In this document: piece after piece, positions 15,397 to 26,100 of the stretch
Numbering within the stretch: the first letter of the stretch is position 1
Layout: every line of letters begins with the position of its first letter
Origin: CALGYY01 sp963678485
GTDB lineage: Bacteria > Bacteroidota > Bacteroidia > Bacteroidales > CAIWKO01
Length of the DNA stretch: 64,000 bases
Direction: 5' to 3'
Assembly (NCBI GenBank): GCA_963678485.1
Contig: OY782882.1
Span: forward strand, 4,216,001 to 4,280,000
Notes under the pieces: model-generated
Seen by the model: only the letters and a program-made list of their open reading frames with translations
Database searches by the model: none
Told to the model about the DNA's origin: nothing
Made by a program: the position numbers and the translations under genes

Positions 15397-16545
15397 TTAA
15401 AGTATTAAATCATTATCTGTCTTTTGTTCAGTGCGCAGCACCTCTTTTCCCAACCGAACATTCTTTTTATCCTGATAAATGATAAAAATTATGATGGCAA
15501 GAAGAGCCAGCGTAATCGGTGTAACCACCGTCATATCATATTTTTTTGATTCAAACAATTCGCCGCTTCCCAGCACAGGCATTGGGATGGGCGACTCAGG
15601 CAAATCATAGCTTGCCGCTAATGCTCTTACGTCAAGTAAATTTATTATGGGAATACCTTTGTTTGACATTTCATAAATCACTCCTTTTTTATCCCGAAAA
15701 ACATCCCTTTGTATTTTTTCACTTAATCCCTGATGTATATGATCACCATTGTTTGATGATCCCAGGCTGGCGACTCCGCCACCAACATTTATATATGCCT
15801 TAATTGGCTCATTGGCTGCACAACTGTCGTAGATATGCATTCGCCTTGTAATATCCTCCTGAATCGTATTGCAGTGAATGAGCTTTGTGTTATTCCTTTT
15901 AATTGCAGCATGAATCATATCAACACCTTCGATACTCAAGCCTCTGCCGATATCCATGCTGGCGCCAAGGGATGCAGCAACCACATTGTTTTTAATTAAA
16001 CCTGAATCGCTTAATACCTTGGCCATATCTAACCATGTAAAATCAGGATCATTAGCGCCCCAACTTGAAGATGATACGGAGCAAATAATCATTGGTTTAA
16101 GCTTCAGGGTCTGAAGTGCGGCGCATACAGCAATATTGAGAGCAGGGAAAGAGCCCGTCATTGCTACAGCGACGTGATCGCCCTCCTTCACATTAAGATC
16201 TTTTAGAAACTGCACAATGAGAGCGGCAAAGTTGGGATTTGTGGAGGTTGATTTTGCGGAAAAAGAACCACGTTCGGAGGTGATGGGTGAATATTCGTGA
16301 CCAATTAATCCGGTCTCGTTAGGATCATTCAAATTATCAACATACTCGACATCTCCATAATAGAAGTCCTTTATCGTTTGTCCGGCATGCTGAGCCAAAG
16401 TTGCAGCTTCAAGCTTTTCGTTATACCACTTGTCCTTTCTCATGATTTTATTATTCTCGACAATGTAAAAACCGCCAAGCGAGAGCGCCGCAACAAAGAG
16501 AAGGACAATATTTGAACGAATGTTTATTAGTTTTAATAGTTTCAT
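15397..16545 (-). CDS. pgsW: Poly-gamma-glutamate system protein (PgsW-like)
   Basis: A 382-residue membrane protein with a helix near the N-terminus (about 13-30, NIVLLFVAALSLGGFYIVE) and another near the C-terminus (about 340-358), leaving a large domain between them. This domain has a Rossmann-like core (VAVAMTGSFPALNIAVCAAL, SVSSSSWGANDPDFTWLDM, ASLGASMDIGRGLS). It matches my recollection of the conserved 'poly-gamma-glutamate system protein' family found beside pgsB and pgsC in Gram-negative bacteria, in place of the PgsA/CapA protein of Bacillus. Its biochemical role is not established. It starts 4 bases after pgsC ends. Confidence 0.82.
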   Translation of the reverse strand: MKLLKLINIRSNIVLLFVAALSLGGFYIVENNKIMRKDKWYNEKLEAATLAQHAGQTIKDFYYGDVEYVDNLNDPNETGLIGHEYSPITSERGSFSAKSTSTNPNFAALIVQFLKDLNVKEGDHVAVAMTGSFPALNIAVCAALQTLKLKPMIICSVSSSSWGANDPDFTWLDMAKVLSDSGLIKNNVVAASLGASMDIGRGLSIEGVDMIHAAIKRNNTKLIHCNTIQEDITRRMHIYDSCAANEPIKAYINVGGGVASLGSSNNGDHIHQGLSEKIQRDVFRDKKGVIYEMSNKGIPIINLLDVRALAASYDLPESPIPMPVLGSGELFESKKYDMTVVTPITLALLAIIIFIIYQDKKNVRLGKEVLRTEQKTDNDLIL

Positions 16546-16549
16546 CGTA

Positions 16550-16999
16550 CTAAGGCATTAATGAGCCATTGAACAAAATAATTACAGAAAAGCGAACAAG
16601 TACAGAGGTTATTAAAAGCATGCTCACGGTTTTAATGATACCTTGTTTGTCGATCCAATGGGCAATGAGACCAGGCATGACCCAACCCAGCGCTTCGAGC
16701 CGGAATGTGGTATCTGAAACATCAAATACAAAAAAATGATGCGAAATAAGGGCAAGAAGACAACCAACGAGGAGGCATAAAACCATCTGTCTTCGGCCAT
16801 ATAGGAAGGTAAAGCGTCCAATAAGTTTAATTATAAAACTGGTTAATATGGCTATGGCAAAGGTGGCCACAATCTGGTCCATATGCGACAATTGAAGTGC
16901 GAAATAACCAGGCACCACGATTCCTCCTGCGGCAAGACCAAACGCATCAATAAAAAACAGACTCACAACCAGTCCGAGCGCTATTGCAATTTCAATCAT
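16550..16999 (-). CDS. pgsC: Poly-gamma-glutamate synthase subunit PgsC/CapC
   Basis: A 149-residue integral membrane protein with four to five helices, the size and profile of PgsC/CapC. The family signature FGLAAGGIVVPGYFAL sits near the N-terminus, followed by a loop with the FLYGRRQMVLCLLVG segment and a helix with ALGWVMPGLIAHW. PgsC works with PgsB as the membrane part of the poly-gamma-glutamate polymerase. It lies between pgsB (15 bases upstream) and the pgsW-like gene (4 bases downstream), matching the usual order. Confidence 0.9.
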   Translation of the reverse strand: MIEIAIALGLVVSLFFIDAFGLAAGGIVVPGYFALQLSHMDQIVATFAIAILTSFIIKLIGRFTFLYGRRQMVLCLLVGCLLALISHHFFVFDVSDTTFRLEALGWVMPGLIAHWIDKQGIIKTVSMLLITSVLVRFSVIILFNGSLMP

Positions 17000-17014
17000 A
17001 ATTTCAGCAATTCA

Positions 17015-18187
17015 TTATAGACTCATTTTTTCAAAATATTTTGCCACATCGGCACCCATACCACCCATGTTTCCTATTGCAACAATGGTCGCGTTTTCAG
17101 GAATTTTTGACATTATTTTTTTATAGACTTCTTCGGGCGTTGTCCAGCCAATATTTACAATTTTTTCTTTTGGGATGTTGTTCTTCAAAGCCATGCCTTC
17201 CACTACTTCCGATCGTTGTCCAATCAACGTTAAATAATCCAGATATATGCTGCATCCGGCCATTTCCGTTAACTGTCGCGCACGGTCTAAACGATCTTCT
17301 CTTGTATTCAGCATTACAATTTTTAAATCCTGGGGTGCAGTGCATTTTAAAACATTATTCCAAATCATCAAGCTTGATTCAGGATCGTTTGCCGCAAATG
17401 CATTGTAAAAGGTCACCTTCTTATCACATTTATTAATGACAGTTTTGGTCAATACGCCTTCATCAGGAATCGCTGTGTACATTCCTTTGATGGCTGTTTG
17501 TCTGTCAACGCCCAGATGCTCGCAAACAGCAAGAGCCAGCGCAACATTTTCCTTATGTTCAATGTAGGTAAAGCCTATCATATCTTCGTTGGTGACATCA
17601 TTTTCATTTGACTGAAATGAGATACACTTTTTTGCCTGAGCTTTTTTTTCGAGATACTCGTATATTCTGTTTTCAGCTGTGAAGAAATGCTGATTGGATG
17701 GTATCGTATAACTGATGGCTTGTGCAACATCCGTTAAGCCCGGACCCATTACATCAAGATGATCAAGTCGGACGTTCGTAATTACACCAACGGTGGCATG
17801 TACCATTTTTCTTTCTGTAATTCTCTGATAAATGGGCTGGAGTGCCATGCATTCAATTACCAGAGCTTCGGCATGATGCTTCACGGCATATTCAACAATC
17901 TTTAATTGTTCAATGATATTCGCTTTTTCCTTGCGGTGAATATTAACCTCGGTGCCGTCGTTTAATAGTAATCGCGGATAGGTTCCAGTGACTTTTGTAA
18001 TTGTATTTATATTGCCAGCTCTTAGTCCTGCGCCAATAAGTCGTGCAACGCTTGATTTTCCTCGTGTTCCATTAACATGTATCCTGATTGGTATTTTGTA
18101 AATAAACTTTTGATGGCGCCAATATTCAATAATACCATATAATAAAAGGCAAATTAAAATTATTGAAATGATTAGAAAACTGTACAT
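17015..18187 (-). CDS. pgsB: Poly-gamma-glutamate synthase PgsB/CapB
   Basis: A 390-residue Mur-ligase-like enzyme with an N-terminal transmembrane helix (about 3-20). The ATP loop NGTRGKSS (39-46) replaces the GTxGKT/S loop of Mur ligases and is characteristic of PgsB/CapB, as are ALVIECMALQP and NVRLDHLDVMG. The enzyme activates the gamma-carboxyl of glutamate with ATP and joins residues through gamma-amide bonds at the inner face of the membrane. It is the first gene of the tight pgsB-pgsC-pgsW-secreted-protein string. No PgsE or gamma-glutamyl hydrolase was found nearby. Confidence 0.92.
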   Translation of the reverse strand: MYSFLIISIILICLLLYGIIEYWRHQKFIYKIPIRIHVNGTRGKSSVARLIGAGLRAGNINTITKVTGTYPRLLLNDGTEVNIHRKEKANIIEQLKIVEYAVKHHAEALVIECMALQPIYQRITERKMVHATVGVITNVRLDHLDVMGPGLTDVAQAISYTIPSNQHFFTAENRIYEYLEKKAQAKKCISFQSNENDVTNEDMIGFTYIEHKENVALALAVCEHLGVDRQTAIKGMYTAIPDEGVLTKTVINKCDKKVTFYNAFAANDPESSLMIWNNVLKCTAPQDLKIVMLNTREDRLDRARQLTEMAGCSIYLDYLTLIGQRSEVVEGMALKNNIPKEKIVNIGWTTPEEVYKKIMSKIPENATIVAIGNMGGMGADVAKYFEKMSL

Positions 18188-18301
18188 CTACTTGATTAAT
18201 TAAAAAAAATCATGAATTATTCAACTTCACTATTTCTGGCGACACCATGCGTTCTTTCTGAAATCAGTCACTATCATGATTTAACTCTTAGCTTTATTTT
18301 C

Positions 18302-19327
18302 TTACGGTCTTGCAATAATAATCAGTCCTTCTTTTTCATCAGTAACATAGATGTATTTTTCATCAATATCTACTCCTAATGCATATTCAGATTTAACAAC
18401 TCCAAGCAAATGAGGATTGCTCACATCAGTAACATCAATAATTTGAAGACCGTTGCCTTCGGTGGTTACAAAAACTTTATTATTCTCATATACCACTTCT
18501 TTTGCATAACCACCCGTAGAGTAGGAGCCAGTGACAAATATATTATTCGTGTCAGAAAAATTTACAATTTGCAGACCTGCAGTTCCGCATGCCATAAATG
18601 CGATGGGTGCAGTATTGGATATTGTAATGGATTCGGCGAGGCCTTTAGTATCGCATTGGCCAACGAGAGGGTAGGTGCCAAGTCCAGCTGCAAAATTGGA
18701 TATGTCGAAAACCTGCATTCCCATTTCTCCCGTGGCTACAAGCAATAAATTGCTATCTAATGTAGTGCACATGTCATTGGCATAACCATCTGTTTCAATG
18801 GTTGCGCGAGGGTCTGGATAAAGGACATCAGAAATATTTGCGATTTTTACTCCTAGCTCGCTAATGGCCGTAAATAGATAATCTCCCATAATATGAAGAT
18901 TATGTGAAGGCTTCATTGAGGTATTTGATGCGGTGACAATAGGATGTGAAGGGTCGCTAATATCAACAACCGTAACGCCGAAACTTCCGGCAGCAATGTA
19001 GATTGCACTATCCTTCATCGTAATTTTTGTTGAGTAGCCACGTACATTTTCAGTAGTTGTGGAGACCATGACAGGATTCGTTGGATCGCTTACATTAACA
19101 ATCACCAGACCGCCCTCTCCCTGTGTAATATACGCCAAATTGCCGAGTTTAACTACATCCTGAGCGAAGCCCTGGGTCACATATCTGCCAACAATAGTAT
19201 AACCACCGCTATCGGGTTCTAGCGATTCAGGATCGGTAGGTTTTGCGCAACCTAATCCAAGAAACAGGCTGATTAGAAAAAATGCTGCGAGCTTAATTTT
19301 CGGGGAATATGTTTGGCGATACATCAT
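18302..19327 (-). CDS. LVIVD-repeat beta-propeller lipoprotein
   Basis: About 341 residues. The N-terminus (MMYRQTYSPKIKLAAFF then LFLGLGCAKP) is a lipoprotein signal with the lipidated Cys near residue 25. The mature part is built of repeats of the LVIVD type, each containing G-LVIVNVSDPTNPV, GVTVVDISDPSHPI or LQIIDVTDVSNPHLLG and A-YITQGEGG strands, expected to form a seven-bladed propeller on the cell surface or in the periplasm. LVIVD proteins are of unknown function. The start is placed at the tandem ATG (19327 or 19324); a longer frame would overlap the upstream gene and destroy the signal. It sits 114 bases before pgsB in the same direction. Confidence 0.8.
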   Translation of the reverse strand: MMYRQTYSPKIKLAAFFLISLFLGLGCAKPTDPESLEPDSGGYTIVGRYVTQGFAQDVVKLGNLAYITQGEGGLVIVNVSDPTNPVMVSTTTENVRGYSTKITMKDSAIYIAAGSFGVTVVDISDPSHPIVTASNTSMKPSHNLHIMGDYLFTAISELGVKIANISDVLYPDPRATIETDGYANDMCTTLDSNLLLVATGEMGMQVFDISNFAAGLGTYPLVGQCDTKGLAESITISNTAPIAFMACGTAGLQIVNFSDTNNIFVTGSYSTGGYAKEVVYENNKVFVTTEGNGLQIIDVTDVSNPHLLGVVKSEYALGVDIDEKYIYVTDEKEGLIIIARP

Positions 19328-19361
19328 AATTATTTTTAGAATTGATTGTATGAAATCGATA

Positions 19362-20531
19362 TTAGTTTCTGTTTTTTTTTGGTTTGGAACGTAAGAAGGT
19401 GATCTCATTAAAACTATAGGTAAAATTGAGTCCAATCTGTTGTTGTGTGTAGTCTTTTTCTTGCGACATATATTCCTTGTTAACTGTGGCTCTGGTGTCG
19501 GAATCCAGTTTGCACCATTTGTAATAAACCGATACTGTGAGTGGCTCTGAAAGTCTCATCTCATAGTTGATTCCTAATTTATACAAATCGTCAACCCGCC
19601 CGGCATGTAAGCGGTCTAATTCGAGATAATGTTTTGTTGTAAAGCAGCTTCTTCGGTAGCTGAAATCAGCAGCAATACTGTGCATTCTTTTGAAAACATT
19701 GGGTAGTGCCCATTTTACAGCTGTACTATACTCGTCTGCTTTGTAGGATGCATCAGCATCATCGGAGAGATCCTTAGTCTCCAGCGGTTGATCATAACCT
19801 TTTGCATTGGAGTTAATAAATTGGTAGCCCGCTTCTAATTTCAGTTTTTTCTTTATTGTTTGATAAACATTAAGGCCGTAATTCAAATTGTAACAATCAT
19901 ATTCTGTAAAATGCTTGTTATAAAAATACTGTTCGAAATCAAATGACAACCTTAATTTGCTTGTCTTATTTTTGAAAAAAGCGTTCTGAATCCAAAATCC
20001 ATATCCATTCTTAGAGAATTCAAAGGGTTGAAAAGCTTCTGGAACATAACCATAAACATCAACCCAGTCTTCGTCGCGGAAATGCCGAACATAATACTTA
20101 GGAATATAGCTGTAGGAAAGATTTACAACGAGTCTGTTTGTGATATACTGCTGCAAACCGAAATCAATCTGGTTCCAGCTTTTTATCTTATTATTTAAAT
20201 AATCCTGACGAGAAAAACTTCCTTCAAGTATCGTTTTCTTTTTGCCAAAAAAACGAAAAGTAGAGGCTACTTTAACGGATTCATCCAATACCACACCGTC
20301 GCTTGTATTGATATGAAACCGCCCTTCATCCTCATTATTCAAGAATTTTGTCAGATAATAATCAGAGTATTTTAGAATATTGTCATTGTAAATAGCACCA
20401 AGGCCCAATTCGATCTTCATAAACTGAAAGATCTTATCCTTCTTTTTTGTTTGTGCATAAATACGGGTAAAAAATAACAAGAAGAAAAGCAGTGTTATCA
20501 ACCTTACTAAAAAACAACCTTTTTTAATCAT
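19362..20531 (-). CDS. Predicted outer-membrane beta-barrel protein
   Basis: A 389-residue protein with a signal peptide (MIKKGCFLVRLITLLFF... ending IYAQ) followed by a long series of amphipathic strands rich in Tyr and Phe (LVVNLSYSYIPKYY, LRLSFDFEQYFYNKH, LKLEAGYQFINS, LTVSVYYKWCKL, QQIGLNFTYSFNE). Alternating hydrophobic residues and charged loops indicate a barrel of 14-18 strands. I do not recognise the family. A GTG 51 bases upstream is rejected in favour of the ATG that starts the signal peptide. It lies between the C25 protein and the LVIVD lipoprotein in the run leading to pgsB, so a role in surface export of a polymer is possible but unproven. Confidence 0.7.
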   Translation of the reverse strand: MIKKGCFLVRLITLLFFLLFFTRIYAQTKKKDKIFQFMKIELGLGAIYNDNILKYSDYYLTKFLNNEDEGRFHINTSDGVVLDESVKVASTFRFFGKKKTILEGSFSRQDYLNNKIKSWNQIDFGLQQYITNRLVVNLSYSYIPKYYVRHFRDEDWVDVYGYVPEAFQPFEFSKNGYGFWIQNAFFKNKTSKLRLSFDFEQYFYNKHFTEYDCYNLNYGLNVYQTIKKKLKLEAGYQFINSNAKGYDQPLETKDLSDDADASYKADEYSTAVKWALPNVFKRMHSIAADFSYRRSCFTTKHYLELDRLHAGRVDDLYKLGINYEMRLSEPLTVSVYYKWCKLDSDTRATVNKEYMSQEKDYTQQQIGLNFTYSFNEITFLRSKPKKNRN

Positions 20532-20581
20532 ATTCAGGCTAAAATTATTAGAGGTTGATATTTCATTAGATGTTATTTCCA

Positions 20582-22909
20582 CTAGTATTTGAACACTTTT
20601 ACCGTCTTACTAACATTGTTGCTGTTAAGCTTGATAAAATACATTCCTGCATTAACTTGATTACCTGTTTCATTATCGCCCTGCCATATGACGAAATGGT
20701 TTCCCTTCTGCTGTCTTCCATCAAATAAAACCTTAATCAGACGGCCATCAATATCGTATACCTTTAAGGAAACATTACTTTGTTCGGGTACTGAATAATT
20801 TATAACGGTGCTTTGATCAAATGGGTTCGGGGAAATTTTTCCAAATCCGAATTCATTGGAACCACCGGAAACATCAGCGATGCTTGAAGTTGAAATGCCT
20901 ATTTTTCCCTGGTAAGGTATAACATCCATACCGCGAACAGTCACTGTTAAAGAGTCTAATGAAATGGGCGTAATTCCAAGAGTTACCTTACCGGTAGAAT
21001 CAGTATAATCTGATGCAAAAACAGAATCACCGGTTATGGTCACCTGAGCATGATACACTGGTAATCCAGTTGAATTATAAGTGACTGTAATTACATTATC
21101 GCTATAGGCAAGTGGAACAGAAGCCGGGTGATTTACATGCACTGCCAACGGAACTTCTTTCCAAATGTGAACACTGGGATCTCCTAAGATACAAAAGAGT
21201 CGGTAGTGATATTCAACCCAGTTGTCAGCAGCTCCAAAAGTAAGATACATAATCATTTTACCTTTTAATAAACCCTGTCCCGGGGTTTCTAATCCTTCCC
21301 GGAACATTCCAACATAAAGACCTTTATCAATGTAATTGTTATATGTTGTATGAGAATTTGATGCAGCTCCAATAAAGGCGATCGCACCTCTGGGACTGCT
21401 TGGAGTACCTAATTTAACCCACTCTTCTCCGAAGCAATTGCCTCCCGAAGCATTGAACATGGCTACTCCGCAGCCAATACTGGTAAAAAAGGTTAATTTT
21501 TTTCCATTATTGACGCTGGAAATATCAGAGGTGTTGAATGGATAACAGGATGCCCACCATCCATAAGACCAGCCTTCGCCACGATAATTCAAAAAGCTGC
21601 GTCCATTATTGAGTGTTTGCATTACATCATTCAAATCCATAGTGCAGCTTGCATTGCTCATTAAAGTATCTACGGAAGAAAATCCCCCATCTTCAATCAT
21701 AACCTTTGCGGTATAACGCTTCGTATCAATTTGGCTTACGTATTCATTATTAGAGCAGCATACCCCTTTTTTAAACCAATCGGTACTGGTGAGGTCTGGA
21801 TGTATTTCATAACCCATAGCTTTGCTGATCATAGTATTCAACTCATAATTGGTGGTTACAGGAAACCTTCCAATCATCATTTCAGGAAGAAAGTCACTTC
21901 CATCAATTTCAACAAAATAGTTCTCACTGGCAAATGAATAATCATAATTTACTATTTGTATAGGTAAGGTTCCGTCATCGCCAACGAGAAGAACATAAGT
22001 TGGTGGATACTCCCAATTATGATATGCATCGGCAATATGGTTTTTAATTATTGTCTGGTCAGAAGCTGTGGCTCCAATATCGCTGTACTTAGTAATATGA
22101 ATATCAGTGCCGCTTTGTCTTTTCCAATTAGCGTAAACCTGAAAATCGTTCACAAAGGCATCTGGCATAATACAAAGCATGACATCCCTACCGGTTTTAA
22201 CTCCTTTACCAAGTTTGGATAATGCGCTCTTATAATTGAAAATTGTGCTTTCGTAAATCTTTGCAAATGAAGGAGCTATAGATGTTGTTTTGCTTGTTTT
22301 AGGGTTAATGGCTTTCTCCGTATTATAATTGATTCTTACGGTAATTGAGGATACCACTTGTAATTCTTTTTTCGAAGCAATGTATCTGATTGGATACACG
22401 GATAACCTTGCAACCCTGAAATCACGAAAAATCATTGGCGTACCAATAGAAACCATATTGTTCGGAAAAATATCAGCAGAAGAAAACATGTCTTGATCCT
22501 CAATATATGATGTTTCAGGCTTACCCTCGAACCAGCTCTCTCTTACCGGTGGCAAATTTATATTTGGAATTGTTTGTATGCCGCTGGTTTTAATGACTTC
22601 AACAGAAACGCCGGATTTATCCGGAATCGCCAGAATCTTGGAAATATAGGGCAAATCAGGTGAGCCTACCAAAGATGAAGAACCTTCAGATAACAGGTCA
22701 ATGGACTGATAACGTTGGTTGCCGGAATAGAACTCTTTTAACTCAAAGCCTGCAATGTCGACTTTGATGACAGTACTATTTGCGTCATCACTTATAATTT
22801 GGACAACCGGTGCAGTCCTGCTACTCTGCTCGTTATTCAGCGGATACCATTGAGCCATCATACTTAGTGGAACTAGGCCAAGTATTATTGATACGATAAA
22901 TGTTTTCAT
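20582..22909 (-). CDS. C25 (gingipain-like) peptidase-family protein, T9SS cargo, catalytic His replaced
   Basis: A 775-residue protein: signal peptide (1 to about 19), a propeptide-like domain (about 30-230), the C25 caspase-like domain (about 240-590), an Ig-like domain, and a T9SS type A sorting domain (about 690-775, ISPNPFDQSTVINYSVPE...GMYFIKLN). The catalytic-domain landmarks are VLLVGDDG (306-313) and a Cys at 480 (TSIGCGVAMF), followed by GNCFGEEW. Gingipains have a GHG motif carrying the catalytic His; here the equivalent is RGEGW (443-447), with Glu instead. So the fold is kept but classical Cys-His catalysis is doubtful. A promoter candidate precedes it at 22965-22994. Confidence 0.82.
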   Translation of the reverse strand: MKTFIVSIILGLVPLSMMAQWYPLNNEQSSRTAPVVQIISDDANSTVIKVDIAGFELKEFYSGNQRYQSIDLLSEGSSSLVGSPDLPYISKILAIPDKSGVSVEVIKTSGIQTIPNINLPPVRESWFEGKPETSYIEDQDMFSSADIFPNNMVSIGTPMIFRDFRVARLSVYPIRYIASKKELQVVSSITVRINYNTEKAINPKTSKTTSIAPSFAKIYESTIFNYKSALSKLGKGVKTGRDVMLCIMPDAFVNDFQVYANWKRQSGTDIHITKYSDIGATASDQTIIKNHIADAYHNWEYPPTYVLLVGDDGTLPIQIVNYDYSFASENYFVEIDGSDFLPEMMIGRFPVTTNYELNTMISKAMGYEIHPDLTSTDWFKKGVCCSNNEYVSQIDTKRYTAKVMIEDGGFSSVDTLMSNASCTMDLNDVMQTLNNGRSFLNYRGEGWSYGWWASCYPFNTSDISSVNNGKKLTFFTSIGCGVAMFNASGGNCFGEEWVKLGTPSSPRGAIAFIGAASNSHTTYNNYIDKGLYVGMFREGLETPGQGLLKGKMIMYLTFGAADNWVEYHYRLFCILGDPSVHIWKEVPLAVHVNHPASVPLAYSDNVITVTYNSTGLPVYHAQVTITGDSVFASDYTDSTGKVTLGITPISLDSLTVTVRGMDVIPYQGKIGISTSSIADVSGGSNEFGFGKISPNPFDQSTVINYSVPEQSNVSLKVYDIDGRLIKVLFDGRQQKGNHFVIWQGDNETGNQVNAGMYFIKLNSNNVSKTVKVFKY

Positions 22910-22964
22910 TTTAAAGCAGATTAATGGTTTTTGGAAAAAGATTTTTTGTCTGTTTTATGTATTA

Positions 22965-22994
22965 CAAGGATACTGTTTAATTTGGTTCAAGCAA
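22965..22994 (-). promoter_or_regulatory. Candidate promoter of the C25 gene and possibly the pgs run
   Basis: On the minus strand TTG (22994-22992), a 19-base spacer and TATCCTTG (22972-22965) resemble the consensus, with one mismatch in the -7 box. It would give a leader of about 50 bases before the ATG at 22909. Confidence 0.45.
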
Positions 22995-23100
22995 ATATAA
23001 TGGACTTTTCATTGTGTTTAGGAAATCCTTCAAAATTATTTACCTACTGCGTTCTGTTGTTAATATCCATTGCAGCTAAGCTTAAACCTAAATAACAAGG

Positions 23101-26100
23101 CTATTGTTTTATTAATTTAACCCTGGCAAATCCAAACTCTGTTCTTAGAAGGATGCAGTAAAGACCCTTTGGCAAATCGCCCATATCAAGAACGGTATGA
23201 TCGGTTTCCTTGATTTCAAATTTCATATTCAGTTTTCCTGAAATATCGTATACCTCAATTGATCCAGTTTTAATCCACGCATTGAAATTGATGTTTAAGT
23301 TTCCAGTCGTTGGATTAGGATAACAAACGGGGAAAGGAATACTATTCTCTTTTATTCCCGAATTAGTGGAGGTGTCGTACAGCGCAAGATTATCAACAAA
23401 TGCATTATCACCAATATCATTCGAGGCATTTGAAGCATTATATTTATTGCTCGATTGTAGTGCAATGCTAAAGGTACTACTCATATAAGATGTGAGATTA
23501 TAAACGACCGTCCTGAAAGTATCAGTGCTTTCGGTTAAGGGATTGAAGTTAATCTCGCCAAGTGTGTCAGCCAACGGGGTGGTTCCGTTAAGAACAACTC
23601 TGAACCATGAATATAAAGCACCTTTACCACTATGGGTCTGTCGTAACATAAACCTGAGGAAAAGACTTCCGGTTCCCGATAAAGTGATATTGCATGTTGC
23701 AGCAGTTGCAATATGGTCAGTGTAGATAGTCCATGCTTCAGTGCTGGAGGTGAGGTTTCCTGTCCCTGATGGCCAGCTTCCTGAAGAGCCCCCTGTAAAT
23801 TTCAGTGCAGAAGTTCCCATATCTCCTTCTCCGGCAACAATACCTATTCCTGCATTCGAATTACGTGAGAGTGCAAAGCTGCTATTCCCTGCATCAAAGT
23901 TTTCATAAAAAGGAACACTCGTGATGCTATCCACGTTGGATACTTGAACAGTGAGGGAATCATTGGTCTGATCCAGGTCTCCAGCAAGACTTACAGCCAG
24001 CCTGACCTGATGCGTTCCGCTGGTTGAAAAATCACCGGTAGTTGAAAAGGTATAAGTAATGGTACTATCTGATGGTATTGGACCAGCGATGTTTTCAGTA
24101 TGCCATGCACCACCATCCACCGAGAAACTTGCCTGCACATTGCTGATGCTATTGGTTCCTGCGCTCTGTACTTTAACGCTAATGGCCTCTGTACTGGTAA
24201 GCCCGCAGTCATCAACTGGAGAAACAAGTCCTTTAATGGCAGCGTTAAAAGGTAATGGATCATAAATATTAATATCGTCAATGGCTATACCTTCGCCCGT
24301 CACTGAATAATCCGAAACAAAGTGGAAACGAATACGAACATTCGGTTTACCTGCAAAGCCAGTTAATGCCGTTTTGTATTTTGTCCATCCACCGTTGCTT
24401 CCACTCCATTTGGGTGGAATAACTGTCCCATTTGTACCACTGTTATTATAAAAAACCATGTTGCCCGCAAATTGCACCCAAGCACTATCATTAACGGATG
24501 TTTCCATCACCATGGCATCCCAGCCGTCCTCGGTATTAATATTCAGCCACAAAGAAAGTTGGGGGTCGACAAGTGAGGTGAAATCAAGACAGGGTGAAAG
24601 CAGCCAGCAATCAGAATTTAGTGGATAATCACCTGATAATAGAGTTACCCATGAATTAACTCCGCTATGTGCTGAATTTAACTGGGTTTTATTTGGAGTT
24701 CCAAGCTCAAAGCAATTGGATCCATCTGCAGAACCCGGGAACCAGCCAGTAATTGCTGATTCAAAGTTTTGATAATAAGGATAGGTCGAAACATTGGCAT
24801 TAGAAACCAGATTATAAACCACTGTATCATTTAGCAAATCACCATCACCAACAAGGCTTCCTGTAGCCAAACAATGATAAGGTCCTGGAATTGAAAAATC
24901 AGCTGCTTGCGTAAAAGTATGTTGCAACGTATCCCCTGGTAACAGTGTGACGAATAACGTATCAGTTTCCCAGGTGCTTCCATTATCAATCGAGTAGGAG
25001 ACGGGGATGACAGTTTGTGTGTTGATTCCGGTATTCGCTAATTCAATAGTAACCGATTCCATACCCATTCCACAATCATTACCCAATGGGCTAATCCATC
25101 TGGTGACAGAAATGTCATCCATGGGTTTTTCACGAATTATAATATTGTCAAGAAATGCATTATCACCCACAGTACTTGATATAGAATCGTATTTACACGA
25201 TGACTGGAACGTAAGCTTGAAGTTGGTTCCGGCGTATGCCTGAAGGTTAAAAGTGTATGTTTTAAATGGATCAGAGCTGGCTGTTACTGGATTAAAATCG
25301 CTGACAGTATCGATGCTTGTCAATTGCACCGTATCATTCACCAACACCCGAAACCATGAATAGCGGCTTCCTCCACTTGAATTCGTTTGGCGCAGATCAA
25401 ATTTAAGCTCAGGACTTGTGAGTACAGTGGCATCAACATTACAGGTGAAAGCTTGTGCATGGTGGTCGATGTATTGATTCCAGGCCTGAGCATGTGTAGT
25501 GGTGGTGCCAGAATTAGCTGCCCAGATGCTTTGTTGCCCGCCTGTCAAACGCAAACCGATAGTTCCACCATTGCCGACGCCATTTTGAATTGCTACGCCT
25601 GAATTGGCTGCATCTGAAAGACCGAAATAGATGTTTCCTGATTCAAAATCTTCATAAAATGGGAAGCTGGTAATATCGGTAGTATTTAATATTACATTTT
25701 TTGCTGTATCGTTAGTATGGTCAACATCAGAGAGCAAGCCAGTGTAATAACTGCAATTATGCGCGCCGGGGACAGACAAATTTACTGTTGAGGGAAAAGT
25801 GAAAGTCCCTGTAGCGCCCGGACTGAGCGGTCCTGCAAATGTGCCATTTATTGTACTTCCATTCACCCTGCAATAAACGGGAATATTGGATTCACTCGTT
25901 GTTCCAAGGTTTTTAATCTGAACTTGAACAGTTTCGTTGCTTCCAAGATTACAACCCGAAACAGGCTGAATTACATTTAATATACTCACGTCATGACCTG
26001 TCAGGGAAACACTGATTTCATCAAGTCCTAAATCCGTATTGCCGAAATCGGAAGTGGCAACAAATCGGATAATACCATTAGATACCGTGGTAGTGCCCAA

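Noticed and set aside
19328..19435. Longer start for the LVIVD lipoprotein
   Set aside because: It would overlap the upstream barrel gene and place about 36 residues before a clear lipoprotein signal, which would abolish export.
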